The position numbers and the translations under genes were made by a program. Source: Crossiella equi (lineage in GTDB: Bacteria > Actinomycetota > Actinomycetes > Mycobacteriales > Pseudonocardiaceae). From it: a stretch of DNA of 64,000 bases. This document shows positions 9,838 to 18,197 of the stretch, one piece after another. The notes under the pieces are model-generated. The model searched no databases. It saw nothing but the letters and a program-made list of their open reading frames with translations, and was not told the origin of the DNA. The first letter of the stretch is position 1. Every line of letters starts with the position of its first letter. The stretch is from contig NZ_JAGIOO010000001.1 of assembly GCF_017876755.1 (NCBI RefSeq), positions 2,728,001 to 2,792,000 of the forward strand, given 5' to 3'.

Positions 9838-11571
9838 TTACCATGAGCGGAGCGTGACGATGCGCTCCTCAAGCTCCTCGATGCTGGCCATCGCCGTGGG
9901 CGGACCGCCGCACTGCTTGCGCAGCTCGTTGTGGATCATGCCGTGCGGCTTGTTCGTGCGGTGGTGGACCATCGCCACCAGCGTGTTCAGCTCCTTGCGC
10001 AGGCTGTGGATGCGCTCGGCCACCGACTGGGAGCGGGGCGGCGGCGGGGCGGCCGCGGCGGCCTTGTCCTTGCCGCGCCGGGTGGCGTTGGCCAGCTGCT
10101 GCTCCTGGCGCTGGCGCAGCAGGGTGCGTACCTGGTCCGGCTCCAGCAGGCCGGGCAGGCCCAGGTACTCCTGCTCCTCCTCGGTGCCCGCCAGCGCGGC
10201 GGTGCCGAAGGAGCTGCCGTCGTAGATGACCTGGTCGAGCTCGGCGGAGGCGCCGAGCGCGGTGAAGGCCTTCTCGTCCTCGCCGAGCTCGTCCTGCTGC
10301 TGGTTGGCCTGCTGGAGCAGCTCGTCGTCCCAGCCGTCCTTCTCCCGGTGCGGCTTGCCGAGCACGTGGTCGCGCTGGGCCTCCAGCTCGCTGGCCAGGC
10401 CCAGCAGCACGGGCACGCTGGGCAGGAACACGCTGGCGGTCTCGCCGGGACGGCGCGCGCGCACGAACCGGCCGATGGCCTGGGCGAAGAACAGCGGGGT
10501 GGACGCGCTGGTGGCGTAGACGCCCACGGCCAGGCGCGGCACGTCCACGCCCTCGGAGACCATGCGCACCGCGACCAGCCAGCGCTCGTCGGAGGCGGAG
10601 AACTCCGAGATGCGGCCGGAGGCCTTCGGGTCGTCGGAGAGCACGACGGTCGGCTCGGTGCCGGTGATCTCGTGCAGGATCTTGGCGTAGGCGCGGGCCA
10701 CGGTCTGGTCGGTGGCGATGACCAGGCCACCGGCGTCGGGCACCTCGGCGCGCTTCTGCGTCAGGCGCCGGTCGGCGGCCTGGAGCACGGCGGGCATCCA
10801 CTCGCCGTTGGGGTCCAGCGCGGTGCGCCAGGCGCGCGCGGTCTGCTCCTGGGTGAGCGGCTCGCCGAGGCGGGCGCTGAACTCCTCGCCCGCGTTGTTG
10901 CGCCAGCTGGCCTCGCCGGAGTAGGCGAGGAAGATCACCGGGCGGACCACGCCGTCGCGCAGCGCGTCGCTGTAGCCGTAGGAGTGGTCGGCCTTGCTGC
11001 GCTGCAGGCCCTCAGCGTCCCGCTCGTAGGTGATGAACGGGATCGGGGAGTCGTCACTGCGGAAGGGCGTGCCGGTCAGCGAGAGGCGCCGCACGGCGGG
11101 TGTGAAGGCCTCGCGCACCGCGTCGCCCCAGGACTTGGCGTCGCCGCCGTGGTGGATCTCGTCCAGGATGACCAGGGTCTTGCGGTTCTCGGTGCGCACC
11201 CGGTGCAGCGTGGGGTGGGCCGCGATCTGGGCGTAGGTGACCGCGACGCCCCGGAAGTCGCGCGAGGTCACCCCGGTGGTGTTGCGGAAGTTGGCGTCGA
11301 TGGCGATGCCGACCTCGGCCGCGGCCTGGGCCCACTGGTGCTTGAGGTGCTCGGTGGGCGTGACGATGGTGACCGCCTCGACCGTGCGGTCGGAGAGCAG
11401 CTCCAGGGCCACCCGCAGGCCGAAGGTGGTCTTGCCCGCGCCGGGCGTGGCCACCGCCAGGAAGTCCTGCGGTTTCGAGGTCAGGTACTTGGTCAGCGCC
11501 CGCCGCTGCCAGGCCCGCAGCGGACGGGTGGCCACCGGCGGGGGAGCTTCCAGCTGCTCCGTCACGACCAC
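9838..11571 (-). CDS. DEAD/DEAH-box superfamily 2 helicase
   Basis: A 577-residue SF2 helicase of the XPB/UvsW-like group. I start it at GTG 11571, preceded by GGGAG; the longer frame to 11676 has an unlikely Arg-rich leader. Motifs in order: LRAWQRRAL (Q-like) near residue 18, Walker A ATPGAGKTTFG near 40, TPTEHLKHQW, DEIHH (motif II) near 132, LTGTPFRSD (III) near 160, a helicase-C half with VVLSDDPKASG and EGVDVPRL, and motif VI AIGRFVRARR near 380. A 150-residue C-terminal tail (QRQEQQLANATRR, LRKELNTLVAMVHHRTNKPHG) is not in core helicases. Role in repair or RNA metabolism is unknown. Confidence 0.88.
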   Translation of the reverse strand: MVVTEQLEAPPPVATRPLRAWQRRALTKYLTSKPQDFLAVATPGAGKTTFGLRVALELLSDRTVEAVTIVTPTEHLKHQWAQAAAEVGIAIDANFRNTTGVTSRDFRGVAVTYAQIAAHPTLHRVRTENRKTLVILDEIHHGGDAKSWGDAVREAFTPAVRRLSLTGTPFRSDDSPIPFITYERDAEGLQRSKADHSYGYSDALRDGVVRPVIFLAYSGEASWRNNAGEEFSARLGEPLTQEQTARAWRTALDPNGEWMPAVLQAADRRLTQKRAEVPDAGGLVIATDQTVARAYAKILHEITGTEPTVVLSDDPKASGRISEFSASDERWLVAVRMVSEGVDVPRLAVGVYATSASTPLFFAQAIGRFVRARRPGETASVFLPSVPVLLGLASELEAQRDHVLGKPHREKDGWDDELLQQANQQQDELGEDEKAFTALGASAELDQVIYDGSSFGTAALAGTEEEQEYLGLPGLLEPDQVRTLLRQRQEQQLANATRRGKDKAAAAAPPPPRSQSVAERIHSLRKELNTLVAMVHHRTNKPHGMIHNELRKQCGGPPTAMASIEELEERIVTLRSW

Positions 11572-11751
11572 CGAACTCCCCTCGCCCGCTTGAAGATCAC
11601 ATGCGAAAGCCCTCCGCGACGTCGGTCCCCGAGGGCGCCTTGAGCCTACCCCGGCCGCGGGGGTCCCACGCGCCACGGCCCGCCCGAGGGGGTCACCGGA
11701 GGAGGTGACGACACACCCGTTTTACGGGGTTCCGCATCGCGGCGAGGGGCC

Positions 11752-12918
11752 ATGCAGCATGCTTGCACCGCGATGACTTCGCCGCAGGCAGACCCCGACG
11801 AGCGCGGCAGCCGCGCCGCGCAGCCGAAGCGTGCCCGGCGCGGGCCGCTGCGGCTGTTGGCGCGCACGCTCCAGAAGGCGTGGGACGACTCGATCTTCAG
11901 CGAGGCCGCCGAGGCGGCGTTCTGGCAGACGCTGTCGCTGCCTCCGCTGCTGCTCGGGCTGCTCGGCTCGCTCGGCTTCGTGGCCGACTGGCTGGGCCCG
12001 GAGATCATCCAGGTCGTGCAGACCCGGATCATCGAGCTGTCCGGGAAGGTTTTCACCCCCAACGTGGTGGACGGCGTGATCGGCGACACGGTCACCAACA
12101 TCCTCACCAAGGGCCGCGGTGAGATCGTCTCGGTCGGCTTCCTGATCTCGCTGTGGGCGGGGTCCTCGGCCACCGCCTCCTTCGTCGACGCGATCACCGT
12201 CGCGCACGGCCAGTACGGGGCGCGCAACCTGGTCTGGCAGCGGGTGCTCTCACTGCTGCTGTACCTGGTCACGCTGGTGCTGCTGATCATCGGGCTGCCG
12301 GTGCTGGCGCTGGGGCCGGAGCTGCTGCCGGAGTTCTTCCCGGACAGCTGGAAACCCACGGTCAGCCTGTGGGTGGACCGGTTCTACTACCCGGGCACCG
12401 GCCTGCTGCTCGTGCTCGCGCTGGCCACGCTGTACAAGGTCGCGCTGCCGCGCAAGCTGCCGTGGCACCGGGGGCTGCCCGGCGCGGCGCTGGCCATGGC
12501 CGTGTTCCTGCTCTCCAGCGTCGGGCTGCGCCTGTACATCTCGTGGGTCACCAGCACCGGGTTCACCTACGGCGCGCTGGCCACGCCCATCGCGTTCTTG
12601 CTGTTCGCCTTCTTCATCGGCTTCGCCATCGTGCTCGGCGCGCACTTCAACGCGGCCATCCAGGAGCTGTGGCCCGCCCGCCAGACACGGCGGGAGCGGC
12701 GGCGGTGGCGGCGGCTGGAGATGGCGCGGACCGCGGAGAAGCTGCGCTCGCAGGCCGAGCAGGAGGCCTGGGCCACCGCCGCCGCGAAGGAGGCGGCCGA
12801 CCGGCGGCGCCAGGCCGTCGAGGCGGAGCTGCCGCCGGTGGCCTCGCCCGCCGACGAGAACCCGACGGTGCGGGTGCCGCGACAGGACCCCGGGGGCACC
12901 ACGGAGCAGGCCACCTGA
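11752..12918 (+). CDS. YihY/YhjD family inner-membrane protein
   Basis: A 388-residue integral membrane protein of the YihY (formerly RNase BN/BrkB) family. After a basic N-terminus come about six hydrophobic segments: FWQTLSLPPLLLGLLGSLG near residue 62, IVSVGFLISLWAGSSATASF near 126, a long VLSLLLYLVTLVLLIIGLP near 166, LLLVLALATLYKVA, and two more up to residue 310. The C-terminal 80 residues are charged, coiled-coil-like and cytoplasmic. The start may be ATG 11752 (GAGGGG just upstream) or ATG 11773. These proteins are not nucleases; a transport role is often suggested but unproven. Confidence 0.85.
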   Translation: MQHACTAMTSPQADPDERGSRAAQPKRARRGPLRLLARTLQKAWDDSIFSEAAEAAFWQTLSLPPLLLGLLGSLGFVADWLGPEIIQVVQTRIIELSGKVFTPNVVDGVIGDTVTNILTKGRGEIVSVGFLISLWAGSSATASFVDAITVAHGQYGARNLVWQRVLSLLLYLVTLVLLIIGLPVLALGPELLPEFFPDSWKPTVSLWVDRFYYPGTGLLLVLALATLYKVALPRKLPWHRGLPGAALAMAVFLLSSVGLRLYISWVTSTGFTYGALATPIAFLLFAFFIGFAIVLGAHFNAAIQELWPARQTRRERRRWRRLEMARTAEKLRSQAEQEAWATAAAKEAADRRRQAVEAELPPVASPADENPTVRVPRQDPGGTTEQAT

Positions 12919-13080
12919 GCGATCCGTCCGATGTGGACGGTGCTCGGCGCGGGTGTTGAGCCGTCCGGACGGCGTTGCCCCGGGCACGAACGGCTCGGAC
13001 GGCCCTCCTGGCCTTACGGTTCGCGCGGCCTGCCCCGGTAGCCCTCAGGGTTCGTGCGGCCTGATCAGAAACCCACTGCT

Positions 13081-13170
13081 CGTGCGGTCAGACCAGGCAA
13101 CCCCACGCCTCGGACGGCCAGACCAAGCAACCCCACGATTCGTGCGGCCAGACCAAGCAACCCCACGGCT
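13081..13170 (+). repeat. three tandem 30-bp repeats
   Basis: Units at 13081, 13111 and 13141 share CGTGCGGCCAGACCAAGCAA followed by CCCCACGNCT, with a few substitutions (the middle one starts CGGACGG). A fourth half-unit at 13171 runs into the first long hairpin. The mirror image of the unit, rich in AGTGGGGTTGCC, appears at 13552-13580. Confidence 0.85.
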
Positions 13171-13185
13171 CGTGCGGCCTGACTA

Positions 13186-13311
13186 GGCGTGTTGGCCGTG
13201 TGGGTACCTCGTGTTGGCACGGAGGGGACGGCCGGTTCCCCCAGGCCCGAAGGGCCGCAGGGGCGGCCTCCACGCAGGGCCAACACGAGGTACCCACACG
13301 GCCAACACGCC
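13186..13311. repeat. long hairpin 1: 33-bp perfect inverted repeat
   Basis: The left arm 13186-13218 (beginning GGCGTGTTGGCCGTGTGGG and ending TCGTGTTGGC) is the exact reverse complement of 13279-13311. The 60-base loop contains its own small stem GGCCC/GGGCC. Both ends of each arm carry GTGTTGGC, so the arm itself is a repeat of that motif. Confidence 0.95.
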
Positions 13312-13413
13312 CGGCCCAGGGGCGAAACGGCGAAGCCGTAAGCCCGGAGCAACCCATAAACCCCCGGGGGCGTTACCCCGAGCTCACGGCTACGCCGTCT
13401 CGCCCACCGGCCG

Positions 13414-13536
13414 GGCGTGTTGGCCGGTCCGGTACCTCGTGTTGGCCCTCCAGGCAGGGCCACCCCTTGGCCTTCGGCCTCGGGGAAAGGCCGTCCCCTC
13501 CATGCCAACACGAGGTACCGGCCCGGCCAACACGCC
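13414..13536. repeat. long hairpin 2: second copy of the 33-bp inverted repeat
   Basis: Left arm 13414-13446 and right arm 13504-13536 are complementary at 32 of 33 positions, and differ from hairpin 1 only in the middle (GGTCCGG or GGGCCGG in place of GTGTGGG). Flanks 13156-13185 and 13537-13567 are also complementary, so the outermost arms (13156-13218 with 13504-13567) can pair over about 60 bases, enclosing hairpins 1 and 2. Confidence 0.92.
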
Positions 13537-13637
13537 TAGTCAGGCCGCACGAGCAGTGGGGTTGCCTGGTCAGGCCGCTCGAAAGCCAGCCGTCCGGGAA
13601 TGGCCGCTCGACAGGGAACACCCACGGCGAAAACCCG

Positions 13638-15035
13638 CTAGCGCTGGAGCGCGTGCTCCGCGTTGACGATCCCCCGGCCGTAGAAGCTGTTCTCCGCGCC
13701 CCCGACGCACACCGCGTCCGCCTTGCCGTCACCGTTGGGGTCGTAGAAGTCCGGGCAGGCCTGGGGCGTCGCCGAGTCGCGCACCGCCGCCGCCAGGCGG
13801 TCCGGACCCCACCACGGGTGCTTCGAGGCCAGCAGGGCCGCCACGCCCGTGACGTGCGGGGCCGCCATCGAGGTGCCGCTGTAGGCGGCGTAGTTGCCGC
13901 CCGGGACCGTGGACCAGACCCGCACACCCGGGGCCGCCACGGCGACCGGGCCCACGCCGTGGTTGGAGAAGCGGGCCTTGGCCAGCTTCTCGTCCACCGC
14001 GCCCGCGCCCAGCACACCCGGCAGCTCATGCGGGAGGCGGACGCAGGTGTTGTCGATGTCCCGCCGCACCGGGGTGCCGTCGGCCGGGCTCTCCGCGTCG
14101 GTCCTCCGGTTGGCCAGGTCCAGGCCCGCGTTGCCCGCCGAGGCGACCACCAGGACGCCCTTGCGCTGGGCGTGGGCCACCGCCCTGGCCACCGCGTCCT
14201 TGATCGCGCGCTGGTCCGCGTCGGCCGGGCAGTTGTAGCGCCACGGGGTCGAGCGGTAGCTGTTGTTGGTGACGGCCATGCCCTGCTGGGCCGCCCACAT
14301 GAAGCCGCAGACCATGGACTCGGCGGTCTCGGTGTCGTCGCGTTCGGCCAGCTTCACCGCCGCCACGCGCACGCCCGGGGCCACGCCCACCACGCCGGTG
14401 CCGTCGCGCCGCGCCGCGATCGTGCCCGCCACGTGGGTGCCGTGGCCGTCCAGGGTCGGGCGCCAGGCGCCCGGGGAGCGGTCCGGCCAGCCCGAGAGGC
14501 AGGAGACCGAGGACCGGGTGTCCACCGCCCTGGCCAGGTCCGGGTGGGTGTCGTCCACGCCGGTGTCCAGCACGCCGACCAGGACCCGGCGGCTGCCCTG
14601 GGTGACCCGGTGGGCCGCGTCCAGGCCCAGGACCGGGGCGTCCCAGGCCTCGCCCTCCTTGGGCGGGGTGGCCGGGGGTGGGGTCGGGCCGGTCCAGCCG
14701 ACGTCGCGGCGCGGGGCGAAGTAGGTGGTGGGGACCTTGGTGGTCCTGGTCGCGCCCACCTCGGTGATGCCCGGGCTGCGGCGCAGCCGCGCGGCGAAGT
14801 CCGCCTCGGCCGCGTAGGCCACCAGGACGCCGATCTGGGGGTAGGCGTGCACCACCGTGCCGCCCAGGCGGCGGACCTCGTGCTCGGCCCACCACCCGGC
14901 GAGCACACCGGGGGCCGTGGTCACCACGTGCGGGAGCACCTCGGCCACCGGGGCCGGTGCCGCGGCGGCCGAGGGGGCCAGGGTCACGGGCAGCAACAGG
15001 GCCGCCGCCAGGGTCGCGCGCCAGGGGGTCCGCAT
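13638..15035 (-). CDS. secreted S8 family serine protease (subtilisin-like)
   Basis: A 465-residue exported protease. ATG 15035 opens a signal peptide (RATLAAALLLPVTLAPSAAA); the in-frame extension to 15146 would overlap the upstream gene. An I9-like propeptide region occupies about residues 30-125. The catalytic triad is visible: Asp158 in VLDTGVDDTHPDL, His198 in DGHGTHVAG, Ser389 in SGTSMAAPHVTG; the oxyanion Asn lies in ASAGNAGLD near 301. The C-terminus has paired cysteines (ACPDF, AVCVGG). The upstream beta-helix gene ends 13 bases before the start, so the two are probably co-transcribed secreted proteins. Confidence 0.93.
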   Translation of the reverse strand: MRTPWRATLAAALLLPVTLAPSAAAAPAPVAEVLPHVVTTAPGVLAGWWAEHEVRRLGGTVVHAYPQIGVLVAYAAEADFAARLRRSPGITEVGATRTTKVPTTYFAPRRDVGWTGPTPPPATPPKEGEAWDAPVLGLDAAHRVTQGSRRVLVGVLDTGVDDTHPDLARAVDTRSSVSCLSGWPDRSPGAWRPTLDGHGTHVAGTIAARRDGTGVVGVAPGVRVAAVKLAERDDTETAESMVCGFMWAAQQGMAVTNNSYRSTPWRYNCPADADQRAIKDAVARAVAHAQRKGVLVVASAGNAGLDLANRRTDAESPADGTPVRRDIDNTCVRLPHELPGVLGAGAVDEKLAKARFSNHGVGPVAVAAPGVRVWSTVPGGNYAAYSGTSMAAPHVTGVAALLASKHPWWGPDRLAAAVRDSATPQACPDFYDPNGDGKADAVCVGGAENSFYGRGIVNAEHALQR

Positions 15036-15048
15036 GGCGCCGATCTTG

Positions 15049-16557
15049 TCAGGTGAGGCCGGGCCCCTGGTAGGCGCCAATGTTCGGGACGGCGGGCAGC
15101 GGGTTGCCGAAGATGTCCCGCTCGCCCGCGCGCTGCTCCCGCTCACCGGCGGCCAGCAGCGGGGAGCCCGCGCGCAGGCGGTATCCGCCCAGGTCCAGGC
15201 GGCTGTTGGCCGAGCCGGGGTTCACCAGCTGCGGGTCGGCGGTCACCGCGCGGGCCTCGCGCTGCGGCACCGTCACGTTGAGGTAGGCGTTGGCGGTGTA
15301 GGTGCCGTCGCTGTCCTGGATCGTGGACTGGCCGCCGGAGCGGGCGAAGATGTTGTTGGTGGCCTCGATGTGCGTGCCGTTGTAGTTGGCCACCAGGCGG
15401 GTGTCCCGGCCGGTGAAGAAGGTGTTGTGCAGCAGCCGCACGTTGGTGGCCCGCGCGCAGCCGATGGAGATCACCGCGACCTCGGGGTGGCCGTCGTGCT
15501 GGCTGATGTTGTGCCGGAACACGCCGCCGTCGTTGACCGCGCCCTCGGCGTTGCAGACCAGCAGCGCGCCGCCGTCGTTGTCGTGGCTGTAGTTGTACTG
15601 GTAGACCACGTCGCGGGAGGCGCCGTCGAAGTCGAAGGCCATGCTGTCCCGGGTGCCGAAGCCGCCGCTGACCTCGTTGAACTGGATCAGCGTGCCGTCG
15701 GAGTTCCACGGCCAGATGCCCGCGTTCCAGCCCTGCGAACGCATGTTGAACTGGTGCACCCGGTTGTGCTCGACCAGCGCGCCGATCGTGTTCTGCGGCA
15801 CGATGCCGTCCCCGCCCACGTCGGTGACCACGTTGTGCCGCACCACGAAGTCGCGGATCGGCGCGAACGAGGCGCCCGGGCCGTTCGGGTGCTCGGCGCG
15901 GCGCGCCCAGTGCGAGATGGTGCCGATGCCGGTGCGGTCCACGCGGGTGACCGTGTTGCCCTGCACCAGGATCCCCTGGAACCGGGTGGGCCGCAGGTCG
16001 CCGGTGGCCGCGAACAGGATGCCGCCGGAGGGGTCGGGGTCCTTGTGGTCGGAGCCGTTGACGTCGCGCACGTCCACGCCCTCGACCACGTAGTGGTGCC
16101 CGGCGCCGTAGTTCTCCAGCAGCACGTACAGCCCGGCCCGGCGCTCCTCCGGCCCGGGCGGCGCGCCCTGGTTGCTGATCTGGAGGTCGCGGACCTCCCA
16201 GTACTGCACGTTGCGCAGCAGCACCGCGGCCCGCGCACCGCCCCCGGCCACGTGCGGCTTCGCGCCCTCGCCGTACGCGCCGAGCTGGACCGGCCGCCCC
16301 GGCACCCCGGAGCCCTGGGGCGCCAGCGTGCCCCGGCACTCGGTGCCCCGCCGCAGCAGCAGCCGGTCGCCGGGCTGGAGCACCGCCCGGTTCGCCTGCT
16401 CCAGGCTGTGCCACGGCCACGCCGGGCTCCCGTCGCCCGGCACCGAGGCCGAGCAGTCCAGGTGGAACTCCCGGGTCTGGGCCGAGGCTGGGGGGACCAG
16501 CACGGACATCAGGGCGGTGGAAACCCCGAGCAGCGCGAGTGCGTGGCGGACCGACAT
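15049..16557 (-). CDS. secreted right-handed parallel beta-helix protein, possible polysaccharide lyase or hydrolase
   Basis: A 502-residue exported protein. The signal peptide (HALALLGVSTALMSVLVPP) ends at ASA-Q. The mature protein starts with a segment typical of pectate-lyase-like folds (SLEQANRAVLQPGDRLLLRR), followed by many short repeats with N at ladder positions: VQGNTVTRVDRTG, VRHNVVTDVGGDG, VEHNRVHQFNM, YQYNYSHDNDGG, FRHNISQHDG, LLHNTFFTGRD, ATNNIFARSGG. Such ladders form right-handed beta-helices that bind polysaccharides. The catalytic residues cannot be assigned by eye, so the substrate is open. It shares an operon with the protease. Confidence 0.85.
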   Translation of the reverse strand: MSVRHALALLGVSTALMSVLVPPASAQTREFHLDCSASVPGDGSPAWPWHSLEQANRAVLQPGDRLLLRRGTECRGTLAPQGSGVPGRPVQLGAYGEGAKPHVAGGGARAAVLLRNVQYWEVRDLQISNQGAPPGPEERRAGLYVLLENYGAGHHYVVEGVDVRDVNGSDHKDPDPSGGILFAATGDLRPTRFQGILVQGNTVTRVDRTGIGTISHWARRAEHPNGPGASFAPIRDFVVRHNVVTDVGGDGIVPQNTIGALVEHNRVHQFNMRSQGWNAGIWPWNSDGTLIQFNEVSGGFGTRDSMAFDFDGASRDVVYQYNYSHDNDGGALLVCNAEGAVNDGGVFRHNISQHDGHPEVAVISIGCARATNVRLLHNTFFTGRDTRLVANYNGTHIEATNNIFARSGGQSTIQDSDGTYTANAYLNVTVPQREARAVTADPQLVNPGSANSRLDLGGYRLRAGSPLLAAGEREQRAGERDIFGNPLPAVPNIGAYQGPGLT

Positions 16558-16705
16558 ACCGTCTCCTTCCGGGCACCGATGTCGATCACCATCGGCACCG
16601 TGGGGGAAACGGTTGAGTCACCTATCGGGCAAACATCGGGTCCACGAGTTCGGATTCACCGAAGTGGGGAGAGGCCTTTCCGGCCGGCGCACTACCGTCG
16701 CCGGT

Positions 16706-16966
16706 GTGGATGAGCTGATCGGCGCCGCGAGCACCTCGCGGCGAGCCTGGGGCTGGTCGGTCATCGTGCTCGGGGTGGTGCTGGCCCTGCTGGCGGGCGT
16801 CACCGGCGGGCTCGCGGCGGGACTGGCGGGCACGGCGAGCGGGGTGGCGGCAGCACTGTTCGGCGCGGCGGGCCTGGAGGACGCCGCGCGCGGCACGTGG
16901 TGGCTCGGTCTGGGCCTGGCACTGCTCGTGGTCGGTGGGGGCGCGTCGGTGCTGCTGCGAGCCTGA
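16706..16966 (+). CDS. small membrane protein, unknown function
   Basis: An 86-residue protein with two or three membrane segments: GWSVIVLGVVLALLAGVTGG near residues 14-33, an Ala/Gly-rich helix near 36-55, and WWLGLGLALLVVGGGASVLL near 64-83. GTG 16706 lies seven bases after TACCGT (16693-16698) without a Shine-Dalgarno sequence, the same leaderless layout as the gene at 3326. I do not recognise the family. It is divergent from the beta-helix gene and convergent with the DUF3039 gene. Confidence 0.65.
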   Translation: MDELIGAASTSRRAWGWSVIVLGVVLALLAGVTGGLAAGLAGTASGVAAALFGAAGLEDAARGTWWLGLGLALLVVGGGASVLLRA

Positions 16967-16984
16967 CGCGCCCTCCCCACCGGC

Positions 16985-17239
16985 TCACTCGCCGCCGGGC
17001 GGCAGGCTGTCGTAGATCTTCTTGCAGTCCGGGCACACCGGGGAGCCCGGCTTGGGCGACTTGGTGACCGGGAACACCTCGCCGCAGAGCGCCACCACGT
17101 GCGTGCCCATGACCGCGCTTTCGGCGATCTTGGCCTTGCGCACGTAGTGGAACATCTTCGGCGCGTCGTCGCCGGTGCTGTCGGTGGCGTCCGGGGTGAC
17201 GTCGACCTCGGGAAGAGTCTGGGTACTCACGTGCACCAT
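16985..17239 (-). CDS. DUF3039 family protein
   Basis: An 84-residue actinobacterial protein. The first 30 residues are acidic and probably flexible; the conserved part reads FHYVRKAKIAESAVMG, VVALCGEVF and CPDCKKIYDSLP. One Cys in ALCGE and the CPDCKK pair are suited to bind zinc. ATG 17239 has GAGG four bases upstream. No function is established. It is divergent from psuG. Confidence 0.85.
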   Translation of the reverse strand: MVHVSTQTLPEVDVTPDATDSTGDDAPKMFHYVRKAKIAESAVMGTHVVALCGEVFPVTKSPKPGSPVCPDCKKIYDSLPPGGE

Positions 17240-17283
17240 GATGCCTCACGGGAATGTTCGGTTCAGCCAGAAGGAGGCAGCAG

Positions 17284-18195
17284 GTGCTGCGGGTCAGTGA
17301 CGAGGTGCGGCAGGCACTCGGCGACGGGGGTGCGGTGGTCGCGCTGGAGAGCACGATCCTGGCGCACGGGCTGCCGCCCGGCCGGAACCTGGAGGTCGGC
17401 CGCCAGCTGGAGGAGCTGGTGCGGGCGCAGGGCGCGGTGCCCGCGACCATCGCCGTGCTGGACGGGCAGCCCGTGGTCGGGCTCTCCCCCGCCGAGCTGG
17501 AACGGGTCTGCGATCCGGACGCCGACCTGGTCAAACTCTCCCGGCGCGACCTCGGCGCGGCCCTGGGCCTCAAGCTCAGCGGCGCCACCACGGTGGCCAG
17601 CACCGCCGCACTGGCCCACCAGGCCGGGATCGGCGTGTTCGCCACCGGCGGGCTGGGCGGTGTGCACCGCGGCGCCCGGGACAGCTGGGACGTCTCCGCC
17701 GACCTGGCCGTGCTCGCCCAGACCCCGGTGCTGGTGGTCTGCTCGGGGGTGAAGTCGGTGCTGGACATCCCGGCCACCCTGGAGCTCCTGGAGACCTCCT
17801 CGGTGCCCGTGCTGGGCTACCAGACCGACCGGTTCCCAGCCTTCTACCTGCGCGAATCCGAGCTGGGTGTGCCCTGGCGGGTGGACTCCCCCGCCGAGGT
17901 GGCCGCCGTGGTCGCCGCGCACCGGGCGCACGTGCCGGGCAGCGCGGGGGTGCTGCTGGCCAACCCGATCCCGGCCGAGCACGAGATGGATCGCGCGCTG
18001 CACGACCGCCTGCTCGCCGAGGGCCTCCGGCTGCTCGTCGACCGGGACGTGCACGGCAAGGACGTCACGCCGGTCCTGCTGGCCCACTTCCACCAGGCCA
18101 GCGAGGGTGTGAGCCTGGACGCGAACGCCGGGCTGGTGCTGTCCAACGCCCGCCTCGCGGCGCGGGTTGCGGTCGAGCTGAGCGGAGCGAACTGA
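17284..18195 (+). CDS. psuG: pseudouridine-5'-phosphate glycosidase
   Basis: A 303-residue lyase that reversibly splits pseudouridine 5'-phosphate into uracil and ribose 5-phosphate. AAGGAGG at 17271-17277 fixes GTG 17284. Family hallmarks: VALESTILAHGLPPGRN near residue 19, a Lys for the Schiff base near 83 (DLVKLSRRDLG), TTVASTAALAHQAGI near 103, FATGGLGGVHRGA near 119, VVCSGVKSVLDIPATLE near 150, and LLANPIPAEHEM near 222. Length matches the family. The PfkB kinase gene follows two bases later, completing pseudouridine salvage. Confidence 0.95.
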   Translation: MLRVSDEVRQALGDGGAVVALESTILAHGLPPGRNLEVGRQLEELVRAQGAVPATIAVLDGQPVVGLSPAELERVCDPDADLVKLSRRDLGAALGLKLSGATTVASTAALAHQAGIGVFATGGLGGVHRGARDSWDVSADLAVLAQTPVLVVCSGVKSVLDIPATLELLETSSVPVLGYQTDRFPAFYLRESELGVPWRVDSPAEVAAVVAAHRAHVPGSAGVLLANPIPAEHEMDRALHDRLLAEGLRLLVDRDVHGKDVTPVLLAHFHQASEGVSLDANAGLVLSNARLAARVAVELSGAN

Positions 18196-18197
18196 AC

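Larger units (their letters stand above)
12919..13637. other. 719-base non-coding region packed with direct and inverted repeats
   Basis: No credible gene. Several frames stay open on both strands, but they read through the repeats and give low-complexity PTRGT/ANTP-like peptides, so I treat them as artefacts. The region holds three 30-bp tandem units (13081-13170), two long hairpins (13186-13311 and 13414-13536), and inverted partial copies of the 30-bp units on the right (13537-13590). The left part, 12960-13080, contains diverged copies of the same units. Confidence 0.8.

Noticed and set aside
13081-13170. Possible CRISPR array from 30-bp repeats
   Set aside because: Units are directly adjacent with no unique spacers, they vary in sequence, and no cas gene is present.
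13065-13511. Open frame of 148 codons on the minus strand (and two on the plus strand) through the repeat field
   Set aside because: The peptide is made of repeated PTRGT, ANTP and AVGLLGL units that mirror the DNA repeats, with no ribosome site and no codon bias. It is explained by the palindromes.
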